A stretch of 64,000 bases of DNA from Toxonevra muliebris (taxonomy: Eukaryota; Arthropoda; Insecta; Diptera; Pallopteridae). A model generated the notes under the pieces. That model was not told where the DNA came from and did no database searches. It was given only the letters and a program-made list of their open reading frames with translations. Made by a program: the position numbers and the translations under genes. Location of the stretch: assembly GCA_963691655.1 (NCBI GenBank), contig OY829327.1, positions 68,522,079 to 68,586,078 of the forward strand, given 5' to 3'. Each line of letters starts with the position of its first letter. The stretch's first letter is position 1. Below, piece after piece: positions 22,035 to 33,457 of the stretch.

Positions 22035-22724
22035 AAATTACATTTGTGTGAATTTACGAAGTGAAGGTACTAAGTTTAAAATTTTGAGCAAGTATATAAA
22101 CTTTTTTTTTAATTATAACACTATACAACACTGTTTTTTACCCATCTCTAAATTTGATGGTACTTAATGTCTTTTGGTCCGCTGAATCCGAATCTGCCAT
22201 CAGTTTTGTCGTAGCAACTCAGGTTTTTATATAGGCAATTTTTTGATTTTCCAGACATGGGTCGACATTTTTATCAAAATTACAATTTTGCCGAAATGAA
22301 AAGTAAAGCATCTATATCTTTTCAAAGGTATTTAAATTATCTTTAATTTAAGAGTTTTTTTGATTTTCTATTTTATTTCAGTCAAAAGTTATAGAGATTC
22401 GAAGTTGAAATTCTGACCAAAAAAACGCTTTTTTTCGAATTACCTATTCTTTGGTCTTTATTACGTGCTGAAAACGAAATATCCCTGAATTTTATATGAA
22501 TAGATAGCGTGAACTCTTGCGCAAAATTTATGTGCTTAGCGATGGGTTTCTGAACTCTAGTTTGGGAGTTAGAAACAAAAAACAAGGATTTCATTAATTT
22601 TCATGCTTAACATTGCTTTTAATTAAACAGAGAATTGAGTAGTTTTTACAGTTTGTCTGTTATTGGTTTTCGGGATTGGCGGGTCTAATGATCATTCAAC
22701 AATAATTGGCTGCATTTCCTCATT

Positions 22725-22913
22725 TCATAAACCTTGATACCGAAATTCCATTGATTTTAGGTTTTGGTGAAAGCTTTCACACTGTTCATCACTCATTTTA
22801 CCCAAATTTGGTGTAAAAAAGTTTAGATGAAAATGGAGGAAATGCATCTTCAATGACAAATTAGCACCAATATCTTCGAAATCGTTAAGCAATGTTTTTA
22901 CAATGCTCTCCAA
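22725..22913 (-). pseudogene. left-arm copy of the unclassified element's C-terminal domain
   Basis: The minus strand reads LLNDFEDIGANLSLKMHFLH, then NLGKMSDEQCESFHQNL and MEFRYQGL. The right-arm copy reads NLGEVSDERFHQDL and MEFRYQGL, so the two arms have diverged and the left keeps a few residues (QCES) that the right has lost. The motif HFLH-HL-FF--NLG--SDE---FHQD is the hallmark of this repeat protein family. Only about 63 codons remain. Confidence 0.75.
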
Positions 22914-23090
22914 GTTTTTTTATGAATCGATAGTATAAATTCTTGCGCAAAATTTAAGTTTTCAACCATACTTTTATTAACTGTATCAGATAAAATTTTT
23001 TTGCAAAAAATATCATTTGTCATAATTCTGTTGTAATCAATGCCAGTTTTTTACCTTGTGCGACTAAATTTTGAAAATAAAAGAAAAAAA

Positions 23091-24736
23091 ATGTCCACCA
23101 GAAGTAAAGTGAATTGCGTTAATGGTGTAAATAGATTCTGTTACGCGTGTGGTGATTTCATTATTGGGTCTCAAGCCAGATCGATCACGGATATTACTAG
23201 AAGTGCGTACCAAAAGTATTTTGGTATTCCAATCAAAAATAAAGATAAATGGTGGACGTCGTTAGTTTTCTGCATGGAGTGTCGATTTATTTTAATTAGG
23301 TGGGCAAGTGTAAAACCAAATTATCTGAAATTTGGTGTACCCGTCTAATGGAGAGAGCCACGATCTCACCCAAATGATTGCTACTTTTGTCTGACAAGTG
23401 TTACCGGATTCAGCTTGAAAAAGAAAGCCAATTGGAAATATGCAAATGTTTCCTCTGTCACCAGACCTATCGCTCCTTCAATTCATGTATCAAAACCACC
23501 TCCGCCATCGCAAGAACATCTTTCAAGTTCATCCGATTATCATTATCATCATCTGCACAGTCTAGTGGCGATGAATACACCGAAGAAAACAAACCACAAC
23601 TTATAACTCAAGATCGTTGGAATGATTTGGTTAGAGATTTGAAGCTGACAAAAAATGATTCTGAAATATTGGCATCGCGCTTGAAAGAGTGGAAGTTGCT
23701 GGCACCAAGTACAGAAATCTCTTATTATCGCGACCGAAGCACAAAACTAGCCATGTATTTTTCAAAGGAAAACAAAATTACATACTGTAACGACATAATC
23801 GGATTGTTCAAAAAACTCGACCAGAACTACGATGCAAGTGAATGGCGTTTATTTATTGATGGATCAAAATACAGTCTGAAAGCAGCTCTAATTCACAACG
23901 GGAATAAAAAACCTTCAATTCCAATGTTTCACGCTATCCAAATGAAGGAGTCATACAATTGCATGCGTGAACTTCTACGTTTGATAAACTATAAAGATCA
24001 TCAATGGGGCTTCAGCGGAGATTTAAAAGTCATGGGTTTACAAACCAGTTGGACCAAATATTGCTGCTTTTTATGTTTATGGGATAGTCGCGATCGAAAA
24101 AATCATTTTGTTCAAAAGGATTGGCCAGAAAGAAAGAGTTTTGTTCCAGGTATCAGTAAAATTACTCACACTCCATTAGTTGAGAGTTCAAGTCTTTTTG
24201 CCCCCACTTCATATAAAACTGGGCCTTTTCAAAAACTTTAAGACATTACATCCATGTAGCTCAGTTTTTGATCATTTATAAAAAGTTTTCCCATCACTCA
24301 GTGACTCGAAGATAAAATCAGGCATTTTCGTTGGGCCACAAATACGGAAGCTGATGAAGGATGACGAATTTGCGAAGCTTTTACCAACTAAACAAAAAAT
24401 AGCTTGGAAATCTTTCCAAGAAATCGTTAAAAATTTCCTCGAAAACTCAAGAGCCAATAACTATGAGAGTATTGTAAAAAAATTGCTTAACGATTTCGAA
24501 GATGTTGGTGCTAATATGTCATTGAAGCTGCATTTCCTCCATTCTCATCTAAACTTTTTTCCACCAAACTTGGGTGAAGTGAGTGATGAACGGTTCCACC
24601 AAGACCTAAGGTCAATGGAATTTCGGTATCAAGGGTTAAGGAAATGCTAGCAGATTATTGTTGGATGACCATTAGAGACAGTAATCCTAAAACACACAAC
24701 AGGCAAAGTGTCAACACAACTGAATTCTTTATTTAA
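23091..24736 (+). pseudogene. unclassified invertebrate transposon-like protein, frameshifted
   Basis: Starting at the ATG at 23091, the protein has an N-terminal cysteine cluster (CYACG, then CMEC, then CYFCLT after an in-frame TAA at 23346). A proline/serine linker and a frameshift near 23545 follow, then LITQDRWNDLVRDLKLTKND, SRLKEWKLLAP and YYRDRS. The central part EWRLFIDGSKYSLKAALIHN-GN and a block ending TKYCCFLCLWDSRDR could be an RNase H-like or nuclease core. After a second frameshift near 24200 and a stop at 24279 it continues with SGIFVGPQIRKLMKDDEF, NMSLKLHFLHSHLNFFPPNL, FHQDL and, in another frame, EMLADYCWMTIRD. I recognise this as a repeated protein in many arthropod and cnidarian genomes but do not know an accepted superfamily name. 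Several lesions make it a pseudogene. Confidence 0.7.
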
Positions 24737-25579
24737 TTAAAAGTAATGCTATGAATTAAAATTAATGAAATCCTTGTTTTTTGTTTCTAGCTCCGAAACT
24801 AGAGTTCAGAAACCCATCGCCACCCAAATAAAATTTAGCGATGGAATATTTCGTTTTCAGCACGTAATAAAGACCAAAAAATAGAAAATTTGAAAAAAGG
24901 GTTTTTTTGGTCAGAATTTCAACTTCGAATCTCTATAACTTTTGACTGAAATGGAAAAGAGAATCAAATAAATTCTTAAATTAAAGATAATTTAATTGCC
25001 TTTTTGAAGAAATATAGATGCTTTCCTTTTCAATTTCGAAAAAATGGTAATTTTGATAAAAATGTCGACCCATGTCTGGGAAATCAAATTTGGAGATGGG
25101 TATTGTCATTTTTTCCATTTTGTTGTATAGTGTAATAGTTTAAAACGAAAGTTAAAACTCCATTTCATAATACAAAATTAATAACTTAAAAAAAAAAGCT
25201 GTTAAAAAAGATGTTTTACACGCTTAAAAAAATTGTACATTATAGTGTACAAATTCACGCAACTGTAATGTAAGTACAATATAATGTACAATAAATAATT
25301 TGGTTACTATTGTGTACAAAAGACATGAAAGGTTGATGATTTTTGAATTATTTTCTGCGGCTGTTAAAAAAATTGTGATAATGTTGATTTGTTTTTTGTT
25401 CAACAAACGAAAAAATAAGAAGGTTCTGAAAGTAGATGCTGATTGAACTCGAGGAAAAAAGTTATACGGGTCTCGGCGTTTTAAAAGTATACGTCTAATG
25501 GGCCCAAAGTTTGCCCATTTCTAACAGATTAAGTATAATAAACCATAAGGTAACTTGTTAGATTTGCATCAGAGCTTGT

Positions 25580-26158
25580 TTGTATGTTCAGCAATTTATA
25601 GTAGAATTTTCCGTAGAATATTTTCTTCCTACATATTAACCCTTTGGCGCCCACCATTATGGGTCTTTTTTGCCTTTTTCGAAAAAGTTTCTTTTTTTGA
25701 CCCATTACGAGGATTGATAGAGGATTTATATGTTCGAGAAATATGTTACCCATGAAATTTTACTATACGTCACTGAACAACAAAATTCTGTATACATGAC
25801 TTTAGTAAAAATAAACCCAAATTCAAAAAATGTTTCAAATTTTCATCTTTAATACATAGTGAACAAGTGTGTTTTTAAAAGTATTTTCTAAACTAAAAGT
25901 TTATTTTGCATTGCAAAATAAAACATAGTTGTTTTTTCCACACAAAAAATTGAAAAATTAAAATTTTTTTTTCGAATTTTTACTTCTTTCATGCATTTTG
26001 GTCATTATAATGTACAAAATTCCAAAAGCTTTGCAGCCTTTCCCAAAAACTTCTTTCATATTTTTTTTTGGTTTTTATTCTTAACAAAGTCCGAATCTAC
26101 GAAACACATGAAACAAATTTTTTACCCCCCAATAAAAAAGTTGAGAAGAAAGGGTTAA
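25580..26158 (+). repeat. half-copy of the 4388 foldback; possible TTAA-bounded MITE
   Basis: From 25580 (TATGTTCAGCAATTTATAGT and on) the sequence matches the left arm of the 4388-4910 foldback, including ACATATTAACCCT, ATTATGGGTCTTTTTTG, and an inverted CACTGAACA near 25775. TTAACCCTTT at 25636 could also pair with AAAGGGTTAA at 26149-26158, giving a 520-bp TTAA-flanked unit. Beyond the first few bases the two termini do not match, so this second reading is weak. Confidence 0.45.
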
Positions 26159-26283
26159 GCGTGTCTGAATTTTAAAATTGAATAAAGAGTTTTGTGTGAG
26201 ATATGACAGAAAAAAATAGATATGACGGAATGACAGAAAACTTTATTGCAGATTAGAGTATTTTCAATACCATTATGTTTTCA

Positions 26284-26600
26284 AAATTATATCATTCAAT
26301 GGCCTCCGCGGCTTCGTTTACAGGACACCATCCAAGAGGTCCAATTTTGTATGACTCTGTTGCATAAGTCGGGCTGGATGTCACCAATGGTTTGATTGAG
26401 TTGTTCTCCAGTTAGTCAATTGTTGTTGGTTAGTTGGCATAAACCAAGTCTAGAGAAAAAAGTTTAAGGGCATTAAATCGCACGATCTAGACGGCCATTT
26501 CACACTGCCTCTTCTGAAAATAACACATTCTGGGAACTTTTTCTCTGTGTGACAAATTGCGCCATCTTCTTGGATACACATGTTGTCCAGGTCCATGTTA
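26284..26600 (-). pseudogene. mariner-type transposase C-terminal fragment
   Basis: The minus strand reads, with frameshifts, KKVPRMCYF-type sequence, WPSRSCDLMPLNFFLW (near 26500), a decayed linker corresponding to the vYadkP block, and finally NWTSWMVSCKRSRGGH (near 26310). The order and motifs match the fragment at 18885-19165, which has WPSRSCDLTPLDYYLW and SRGGH. It is therefore a second, more decayed member of the same group, with no catalytic residues retained and no visible termini. Confidence 0.7.
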
Positions 26601-27345
26601 TTCAATTGAGACCACAAAAAGACCGAGAAAGGCTAACTCACCTACTACCTTCTTCATACTCAAATATCAGATACTTTACCTGAGACAGATGAAGAGGATA
26701 CGAAGGAAAAATAACTTTTGCGACAGAACAATCAGGATTTGTTCTGCCGCTAAATAAAACAGCTGTTAGGCTGCTCAGCTGTTTTGCTTTTTGATTTATT
26801 AAAACGTAGGCGCAGAATTTGTGTATAAAATTTAAGTGAAAATAAACATTATTTTTGCAAAAACTTAATAAATAAATGGATATATTTTACAAAATTCATT
26901 TTATTGTGCTGTTTTTTATCTATTGTGAAATAAATAGAAGCCTTATCTTCGTTTTATTGAGTGGAAAATCTCTGTGAATAGATTGGAAAATATAAAGGAA
27001 TGTGCAGCTTCTCATAGATGCAAACATGAAATAAATGGATATATTTTTAAAAATGTGAATTGTGTTGTTTTGTTTTTATTGTGGAATAAATTAAAAATTT
27101 ATCTTCTTATTTCATATATTTGATTATTTGATTCTATTATCTCTGTGAATAGATTGCAAAATATAAAGAAATATGCAGTTTTTCATAGATGCAAACGTTT
27201 TATAATTATATACCTAATAGTAAACTAATAATTGTTAATGATAAATTGAACTCATTTCCACACCACCGCAGAGGTAGAGTCAATGGCGCGTTTTTTTTTT
27301 ATTGTGTTGTCCCCAATAGGCCTAGTCCACATCAAAAAATTAATC
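26601..27345. repeat. tandem duplication of about 160-170 bp
   Basis: A unit beginning AATAAATGGATATATTTT (about 26871) and ending CTCATAGATGCAAAC (about 27026) is repeated from about 27029 to 27196, with the same CTCTGTGAATAGATTG word in each. The copies are diverged. Nothing coding is recognised. A poly-T run lies at about 27292-27300. Confidence 0.6.
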
Positions 27346-28741
27346 TTATAGCAATATTTTTAAAAGTTTTTTGTTGCCCATTATTTTTTGTTTTAATTTT
27401 TGTACCTTGATACGCTTGTTTAAGCTTTTAATGTGGAAATACATACGGCACTTAAAAAACAGAAGTTTGACTGCTTCAGGCACGTTAATACTGGTGCTTA
27501 ACTGCATTAGAGCATTGCGAAAATTTGTGCAATGGACGATCTTATCTCCACTAAACTTATTAAATACTTCCTCCAAAGACTTAATTTGAGCTAGAAATGC
27601 TTCGGAAGGTTTTTTCAAGCCGCCTCTTCAAACTTGATCAACCCATGTCCAGCAACTTCCGCTGTCAACAAACTCATCGACTTTTAGTTTTCGAATAATG
27701 TAGCCTGCTACATATTTTAAAGCATCTTGGTGGAACTTGTCGATTTCTTCTATATTTTGGAGCTCTTTTGCCAGTTCTTCAACTACGTAATCGGTTTCTT
27801 GAACGTCAGAACCTAATAAATCATCGGAAGGACTATTCATGCTGCTCTCCAAACTAGCGCAGCATTTTGAAATATTGTTTGTTCCCAACCATTCCGTGCT
27901 GTCTTGCTCTACGTTATTCTTACACTTAACGTTTACGTATTTCTGGCTATATAATATGAGATTAATGAAAAAATCATTAAGGGATTAATAATAATAATCT
28001 TACATTTTAAAAAATGAAAAGCTATGTGCTTTTGAAACATTGACATAATTTATTTATCGGTATACCTTAGCTAATATTTACTTCTTAAACTAAAAGCTAC
28101 ATATGTACCTGGACAAAATGGCTCATTTACGTATATATCTTAACTAATCCTTAGAACTAAAACTAAAAGCTATGTAAACTTACTACTAAAACTAAAAGCA
28201 ATGTACCTGAACATACTCTGATTAAACGAATGGAAAATCCAGATGTAAAATGTGATGTGTCATTTGGTGATGGGTCACTGTTATAATAAATATATGGAGC
28301 AGCTGAACATATGATCGAAAACTTACCTATCATGTATTTCCTTAATCTATATTCTATATTCGCCTCGGCTTCGAATTGCACCGAAGGGTGCTCTAGCAAA
28401 TCTTGGTTTAAGCGATAATGTCAGGAGGTACTCAATGTTGTAGTTTTCCTTCAAATAAAATAAAAATATAATTCTTTATTTACATTTTAGAATTATTTAC
28501 CATTTTTTACCTTTACATAGTCGTACAGCAAAAGAAGTGCAGTGTTGTTTATTAGTATACCCTTCTGAAATGGAGCTAATGTTTTTTTGTTTGGAATGAT
28601 TGATTTAACCATGAAAGAGCTCATTTTGTGCAAAACATCGGTTTGATGTTTAAGCTCTCTGCCATACAGTTTTTTGGTGGGTACATTGAATGTACACATT
28701 CTAGCGTTAAACAAGTCAAACCAATTATTCAATTCATTCAT
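27346..28741 (-). pseudogene. P-element-like transposase, C-terminal half, decayed
   Basis: Read on the minus strand from 28741, the blocks are NELNNWFDLFNARM with PFQKGILINNTALLLLYDYV (28741-28493), and then YLLTLSL with an adjacent LLEH and IRSRG (about 28440-28330). DALKYVAGYIIRKL (near 27720) and PSEAFLAQIKSLEEVFNKF (27610-27550) follow, ending with a lysine-rich tail near 27346. This is the order of the P-element and THAP9 C-terminal region: the insertion domain, the YLLT--L-QD-LE--F--IR--GG block and the YVAGY--RKL block. Stops and frameshifts separate all of them. It differs too much from the copy at 58700-61270 to be the same family. The N-terminal THAP domain and most of the RNase H core are not visible. 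Confidence 0.75.
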
Positions 28742-29189
28742 TCATTTTGGGGTTGCAATCGAATTCGTCATGTCACCCATGTTCATGGTGAAATGTTCAA
28801 GATACTAAGTTGAAAGACATGGGTAATACTAGTACAATTGACACGATCACAATTTCGTATTATTCATAATTTAGAAATTTCATAAGATACTCAATGTAAA
28901 TTGGAAATGTTACAGATAAGCAGCAAACATTACAAAACTTTATAATTACAGTTTCAGAAATGAAAATGTTCAAAATGGAAAAGAAAAAATTTTGTTTGCA
29001 AAAATACTAAATTATTATTCAAAAACTGTAAAGGTTGTAATATGTAGGACATAATAAATAATTTATGAAACGTATCTATTACTGTACTAAGATAAGTAGA
29101 TTGCGAAATCATTTATTTTATAGTTTATGCTATAATAAATTGTAACTAGTCGGTAAGGCCCCAGCACCTGGGGCTATTTTTTTTTTCTC

Positions 29190-29565
29190 AAGAAATATCT
29201 TTATGAAAAAACAAATATCAAAAGAGAACCAAACTACTCGTTGGTGTTTATTTTGTTATTTGTGTATGCAGATAATTCGTTAGATAATTCTGAGAAATGT
29301 CGTTACTCATGTCTTCTCTCTCTCTCATTTGTTATTTACTTCCGCTTAAGCAATGATTTTTACAACGATGAATCCAATGCTTTGTTCAATGAGTGAATTT
29401 TAAAGAACTTCTGACGCTAATATTTTGGGATTGGCTAAACCGATTTTAAATCTGATAATTTTGATAATTTACTCGTCAAGCTCTTTAAATTGATATATAA
29501 TATGATATTGTAGCACTTCTGGATCATCTGGAATAAAATTGTAGTTACACTAATAAATGTATAGA
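29190..29565 (-). repeat. 375-bp dispersed repeat, copy 1
   Basis: This segment is closely similar, in reverse orientation, to 48823-49191, including ACCAAACTACTCGTTGGTGT, GATAATTCGTTAGATAATTC, a CT-rich run and GTAGCACTTCTGGATC. No coding capacity or terminal repeats were seen. It may be part of an LTR or a non-autonomous element. A CA run lies just right of it near 29866-29880. Confidence 0.75.
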
Positions 29566-30059
29566 TAAATAAAACGCTCAGAATTGATGAAAATATACTT
29601 ATTTTACATTTGAATTTGCTTTGATTTCTTAGATCATACATTTGCTTTGTTTTGTATTTCAAATATTTTTGAAGTGAAACTTCTTTTCTCTTGTCCTAGA
29701 GTAAAACCAACCGGATGTGACGTCGGGCGTAAGTTTGCAATGCGACATAATTTTGTCGAGCAATGTGCATGAGTGGCTAAATATCAATATTCCGTAACTG
29801 AATTCACGAGCAAGCTATATAATAAACGATTCATAAATAGTTTTAATTCAATATAACATATTAATTACACACACACACACGCCTTTGGCAAAAGGAACAA
29901 TTTGTCACCATCTTAAAGTTTATGACAGTTATACATTTCGCATACAGATGGCGCAAATGTCCAAGGAATTACATGAAGATGTCGTACACAAAAAGAGTTC
30001 GTCTACAATTGTCATCAACGTTACCGGTACAGAGTTGCAATTTTTGTTCTAGCATTAAT

Positions 30060-30290
30060 CCCAAAAAAAAATTGGTTGTGTATTAACGAACACAAGGCAG
30101 AAGTGAAACTTCTTGTGAACTAAACGAAACACAAGCAAATGAAATTAAAAAACACAAGCCAATGAAGTAAAAAATTTAGCGATTGAAAAATTTCATTTGC
30201 TTGTTATTTGCTTGTGTTTCGTTTGTTTAGTTCACAAGAAGTTTCACTTCTGCCTTGTGTTCGATAATACACAATTTAGTTTTATTATGG
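30060..30290. repeat. foldback with arms of about 70 bp
   Basis: The left arm (30078-30145) and right arm (30195-30272) are reverse complements over AACACAAGGCAGAAGTGAAA, CTTCTTGTGAACTAAAC and ACACAAGCAAATGAAA, with a 4-bp indel. Pairing extends weakly to about 30060 and 30290. The loop is about 50 nt. The arms include GAAGTGAAACTTC, a word also present at 5983 and 29671. Confidence 0.85.
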
Positions 30291-30498
30291 GTATTCACGC
30301 GTTGATGCAAAAGTGCGAAATTGCGAAAGTGAGACTTAGAGCACTAAGGTGTGCATTCATTGCAAATATTGGAGATGCGAAATAGTTTAACTGTCAAAAT
30401 ATTACCATCTCATTGAAAAATAATGAAAATATTTTGGATTCTTCTTACGAACTTTCGCAACGTCGCAAGGGCATGTTGCAACAACCCGTGAATACCCA
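30289..30498. mobile_element. 210-bp MITE with GGGTATTCACG ends
   Basis: The left end GGGTATTCACGCGTTGATGC and the right end, whose reverse complement is GGGTATTCACGGGTTGTTGC, pair. A further inner match is at GCGAAAGT. ATT/TAT-rich flanks prevent a clear call of the target duplication. It abuts the foldback at 30060-30290. A similar word starts the hairpin at 39551. Confidence 0.75.
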
Positions 30499-30838
30499 TA
30501 TTATGTGTGAAAAGTTCTGTCTACAAAATAAAATTTACAGCTAAATCCTAAGAAGAAAAACTCTCAACTAATTGGCCAAAAGTACGGAATCAGCTTGAAA
30601 AGTTATTTCGAAGCCAGAGATAGCTAAAAGATGTACCATATGTTTCCCAGCAGAAGCAGCAAAAACTGCCCAAACTTAGTGGAGGTTTGTTGCATTAAAT
30701 ATTTATTTTAATTCAATATATCATATTTATTCATTTATTCTTATTGTTAATACACATTATTTTTATAATTCAAGTTTCGTGAACTCAGCATACTTTTTTC
30801 TGTCGGAATCGCCAAAAAGAAAAAATCTATTTTTCAGA

Positions 30839-31018
30839 CGTTGAAAACCGACGAAACTCGCATAGCACAAAACAATAGAAGGATCGGAGAACATTATAAA
30901 GAAGCACGTACAGCGATAGAAAAGACCCAATCAGAGCTTCTAAAAAAGTTGAAAGAACTTGAAGACCTTCAGTATGCACCAGGAATCGATGAATAAAAGT
31001 AATTTGCTTAATAAAATC
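30839..31018 (+). pseudogene. coiled-coil C-terminal exon-like fragment, unassigned
   Basis: After a polypyrimidine-AG (TTTTTCAG, ending about 30836), an open frame reads KTDETRIAQNNRRIGEHYKE, then a helical charged stretch (EKTQSELLKKLKELEDL) and ends QYAPGIDE before a TAA. The composition and the exon-like 5' border suggest the last exon of a transposon-encoded protein, since similar coiled tails ending in PGI-D occur in repeats. I cannot name the family. No start codon or upstream exon was identified, and it may be non-functional. Confidence 0.35.
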
Positions 31019-31190
31019 ATTTTTAAATTTTTAAACGTAAAAATTTATTTAAAAAAAAAAATTAAACGCGTTTTTCTCAAAATTATGTTTTTTTAACTGG
31101 TAAAACTGATATCTCGAGTTGTACTGAAAGCAAAATGCGTCTGATTTGTTGTCATCGTGGCTATAAATAAAACTTAAAAAATTGGAATGC

Positions 31191-31670
31191 TTAACCCACT
31201 CGGCAGAATGTGTACTTCCCGTGATTGGAAAAAATCGAGATGTTGATTTTCGTATTTATATAGTCAAAAAATACTATTCACGAATTTTTAGATGTGCAGG
31301 TTTAGGCGTATGCGATGTACACATATTTGTATAAAAAAAAAGTTAAGGGAGCTTTAAAATACTCCGACTTACACAAAATGTGTCTCTATCGACAGAGGAA
31401 GGTTCTACCTACATAAGAAATTGGTTTTTTATACATCATTTTAATATTTAGTATTTATAATCATTTTTTGAAATTTACGACCAAAAAAAAAAAAAGAAGA
31501 GAGCACAAAAAAAAAAGTGAGGTTGTCCAATAAAAGTCACAATAGTTTGACAGTTATGCTTCGATTGTAACAAAATAAATTCTAAATGATAAAGAAAAAA
31601 AAGTATAAAGATGGCAATACCAAAATTGTTTGGTTGTCACACTATGTGTTTCGTACACTGAGAGGGTTAA
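31191..31670. mobile_element. TTAA-flanked piggyBac-like MITE
   Basis: TTAA flanks at 31191-31194 and 31667-31670. The inner ends read CCCACTCGGCAGAATGTGTA and, reverse-complemented from the right, CCCTCTCAGTGTACGAAACA, agreeing in the first eight bases except two positions. Terminal GTGTAC words are shared. Length is 480 bp with no coding content; it contains A-runs near 31485-31515. The flanking ATGC/GCAT outside TTAA is also inverted, as in the 4388 foldback. Confidence 0.55.
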
Positions 31671-33449
31671 GCATTTGTCGCATTCTCACGCTCTGCAACA
31701 ATGACTTCTATTTAATTTTAAGTAGTTTTTATCTTGTTTGTCGTTGTTCTTTCGACATTAGAAATTGATTTTTTTAAATTTTAGTTTCAATATACACAAT
31801 TTTTTTGAAAAGTTTTAACATATTTGTCAGTTTGAAAATTCAAATGTTTGGTTTTTAGAGATGCCAACTTCCACACAAAAGAATACGCATTCATTTAAAA
31901 TATCCAATTATTCAATAAAAAAACGGAAAATTTTAATAAGCAAGCATGAAAATAAAATTCAGAAAAAATTTAAATAGATGTGTTTTATTATTTTATAAAA
32001 CAAAAAAGTGTTTGCCAGAATTTTTTTTTGAAAACGTCCAAAACAACTATGAAAAGCGTCACTTGACCGTTCAAATCGTCATTTTAAGTAACAAAACAAC
32101 AACATGATTTAAAGGTATTTTTATTAATTTCAAAATATAATAATTTATTCAATTTTTTGCTGCCATTACAAGTTCTCAATTTATATATCTTTTATAATTG
32201 AAACAAAAAATGGAATGCGTACTGTGTATATGCCTCTCGAATTTGCTATGTCGGACTAGACCCGCTTTACCTTAAAAGTAAGTTGCATATTTTGCAAAAA
32301 TCTGCATGCTTTCCATCCGATTATTTAATTTTTTGCCGCCATGATTTCAACTTTCGATCCTATAGCCAGGAATCACAAAAGCTGTGAACACGTTTTTTAG
32401 ACACCTACATATATAAAGATGCAATATTTTAAATTACCTAGTATTTCTTCCTCAACTACTAATTCCATATCTTCTACCAAGTCTACTGAATCTGCACATT
32501 CTATTTCATCTGTCCATTCTGCGCCTTTTTCTTTTGTCAAGGATGTAGTCTGGTGTTCGAGTTTCAAAAAATCGATTTTTTTTTTAATATATTTCAAAAT
32601 TACAATATTTTGAGAGCGTACTGTTTCAACCAAAATTCAAAATAATAACGAAGTTATAGCACATAGTCGAGAGTTTCAAAGCGTTTTTCTCAAAACAACT
32701 TATTTTTGATTCGTCCATTTCCTATTTTTTACTCCATTTTTTAACAAAAAACAAAGTGATTTTTGCAACTTTTTTTAGAAGTCCGCCATTTCATTATTTC
32801 TGAATAAAAATGTTTAAATCTATTACCTGCCAGGATGCATGCCCACAAAACAGTACTTTATTTAAATTTTTGTTTCTGATGACTTTAACTATCGTAATCA
32901 CCCGAGTCCCACACCTTTTTTTAGGTGTCCACTTTCGACGTAAAAAACACTAAAAAAAAATTTCGTAAAATAAACTCCAAACATTTTTTTTTTGGACAAT
33001 GAAAGAAGCCAGTAATAACATTTAAAAAATTTAAATGATTGTTTTTTATTTTGTTATAATAAAAAATTCCCGAAATATCCTTGAAAATTAGGCCGGAATA
33101 ACAGACTACATTCTTAAATTTTTCTTACCTGAAATATTCCAAAAGAAAGTTATAACAAAACACGGCCAGTATTAAAACTTACTCAATTATTACAAATTTA
33201 CGCATTTTTTGGTTTTAGCACTTTTGACTGGTTTTCTCTTTCCTTTTTTTATTATAAAAAATCAAAAATTAAATTAAATCAGTTGTAATTTTTAGCATAG
33301 TGTTTTATTCCTTTTCACATATTTGTAGGTATTCTTTTCAAGTTTCCTTTTTTCAAACTTTTCGTAAAACGTTATTTCGTGCTACGAAATCGTCTTTGGC
33401 TCTGAAATCGTCCAAATGACGTAGCGGTCATCCATCTGGCAACGCTGCA
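31671..33449. other. no gene recognised
   Basis: T- and A-run-rich sequence. The minus-strand frame 32397-32633 is acidic (a run of D and E) but has no identifiable domain. The word GCGTTTTTCTCAAAA occurs here (32682) and at 31069, suggesting shared repeat sequence. Confidence 0.45.
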
Positions 33450-33457
33450 TTGCATAG

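Larger units (their letters stand above)
22035..25275 (+). mobile_element. 3.2-kb element with long inverted arms and an unclassified broken gene
   Basis: The left arm (about 22035-22920) is the reverse complement of the right arm (about 24470-25275). Shared landmarks include GTCGACCCATGTCTGG-AAATC (22248/25066), CTTCGAATCTCTATAACTTTTGACTGAAAT and ATATTTCGTTTTCAGCACGTAATA. The right arm has deletions of about 40 and 75 bp compared with the left. The arms include the end of the coding region, so each carries a copy of the conserved C-terminal motif. Between them lies the rest of a gene on the plus strand (23091-24736). It is either one element with unusually long terminal inverted repeats or two copies inserted head to head with the left one truncated. 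The exact ends were not resolved. Confidence 0.75.

Noticed and set aside
25636..26158. Confident TTAA-bounded piggyBac element
   Set aside because: Only CCCTTT matches between the ends, and the left part is better explained as a half-copy of the 4388 foldback.
29860..29882. CRISPR-like or structured repeat around the CA run
   Set aside because: A plain dinucleotide microsatellite; no spaced direct repeats exist anywhere in the window.
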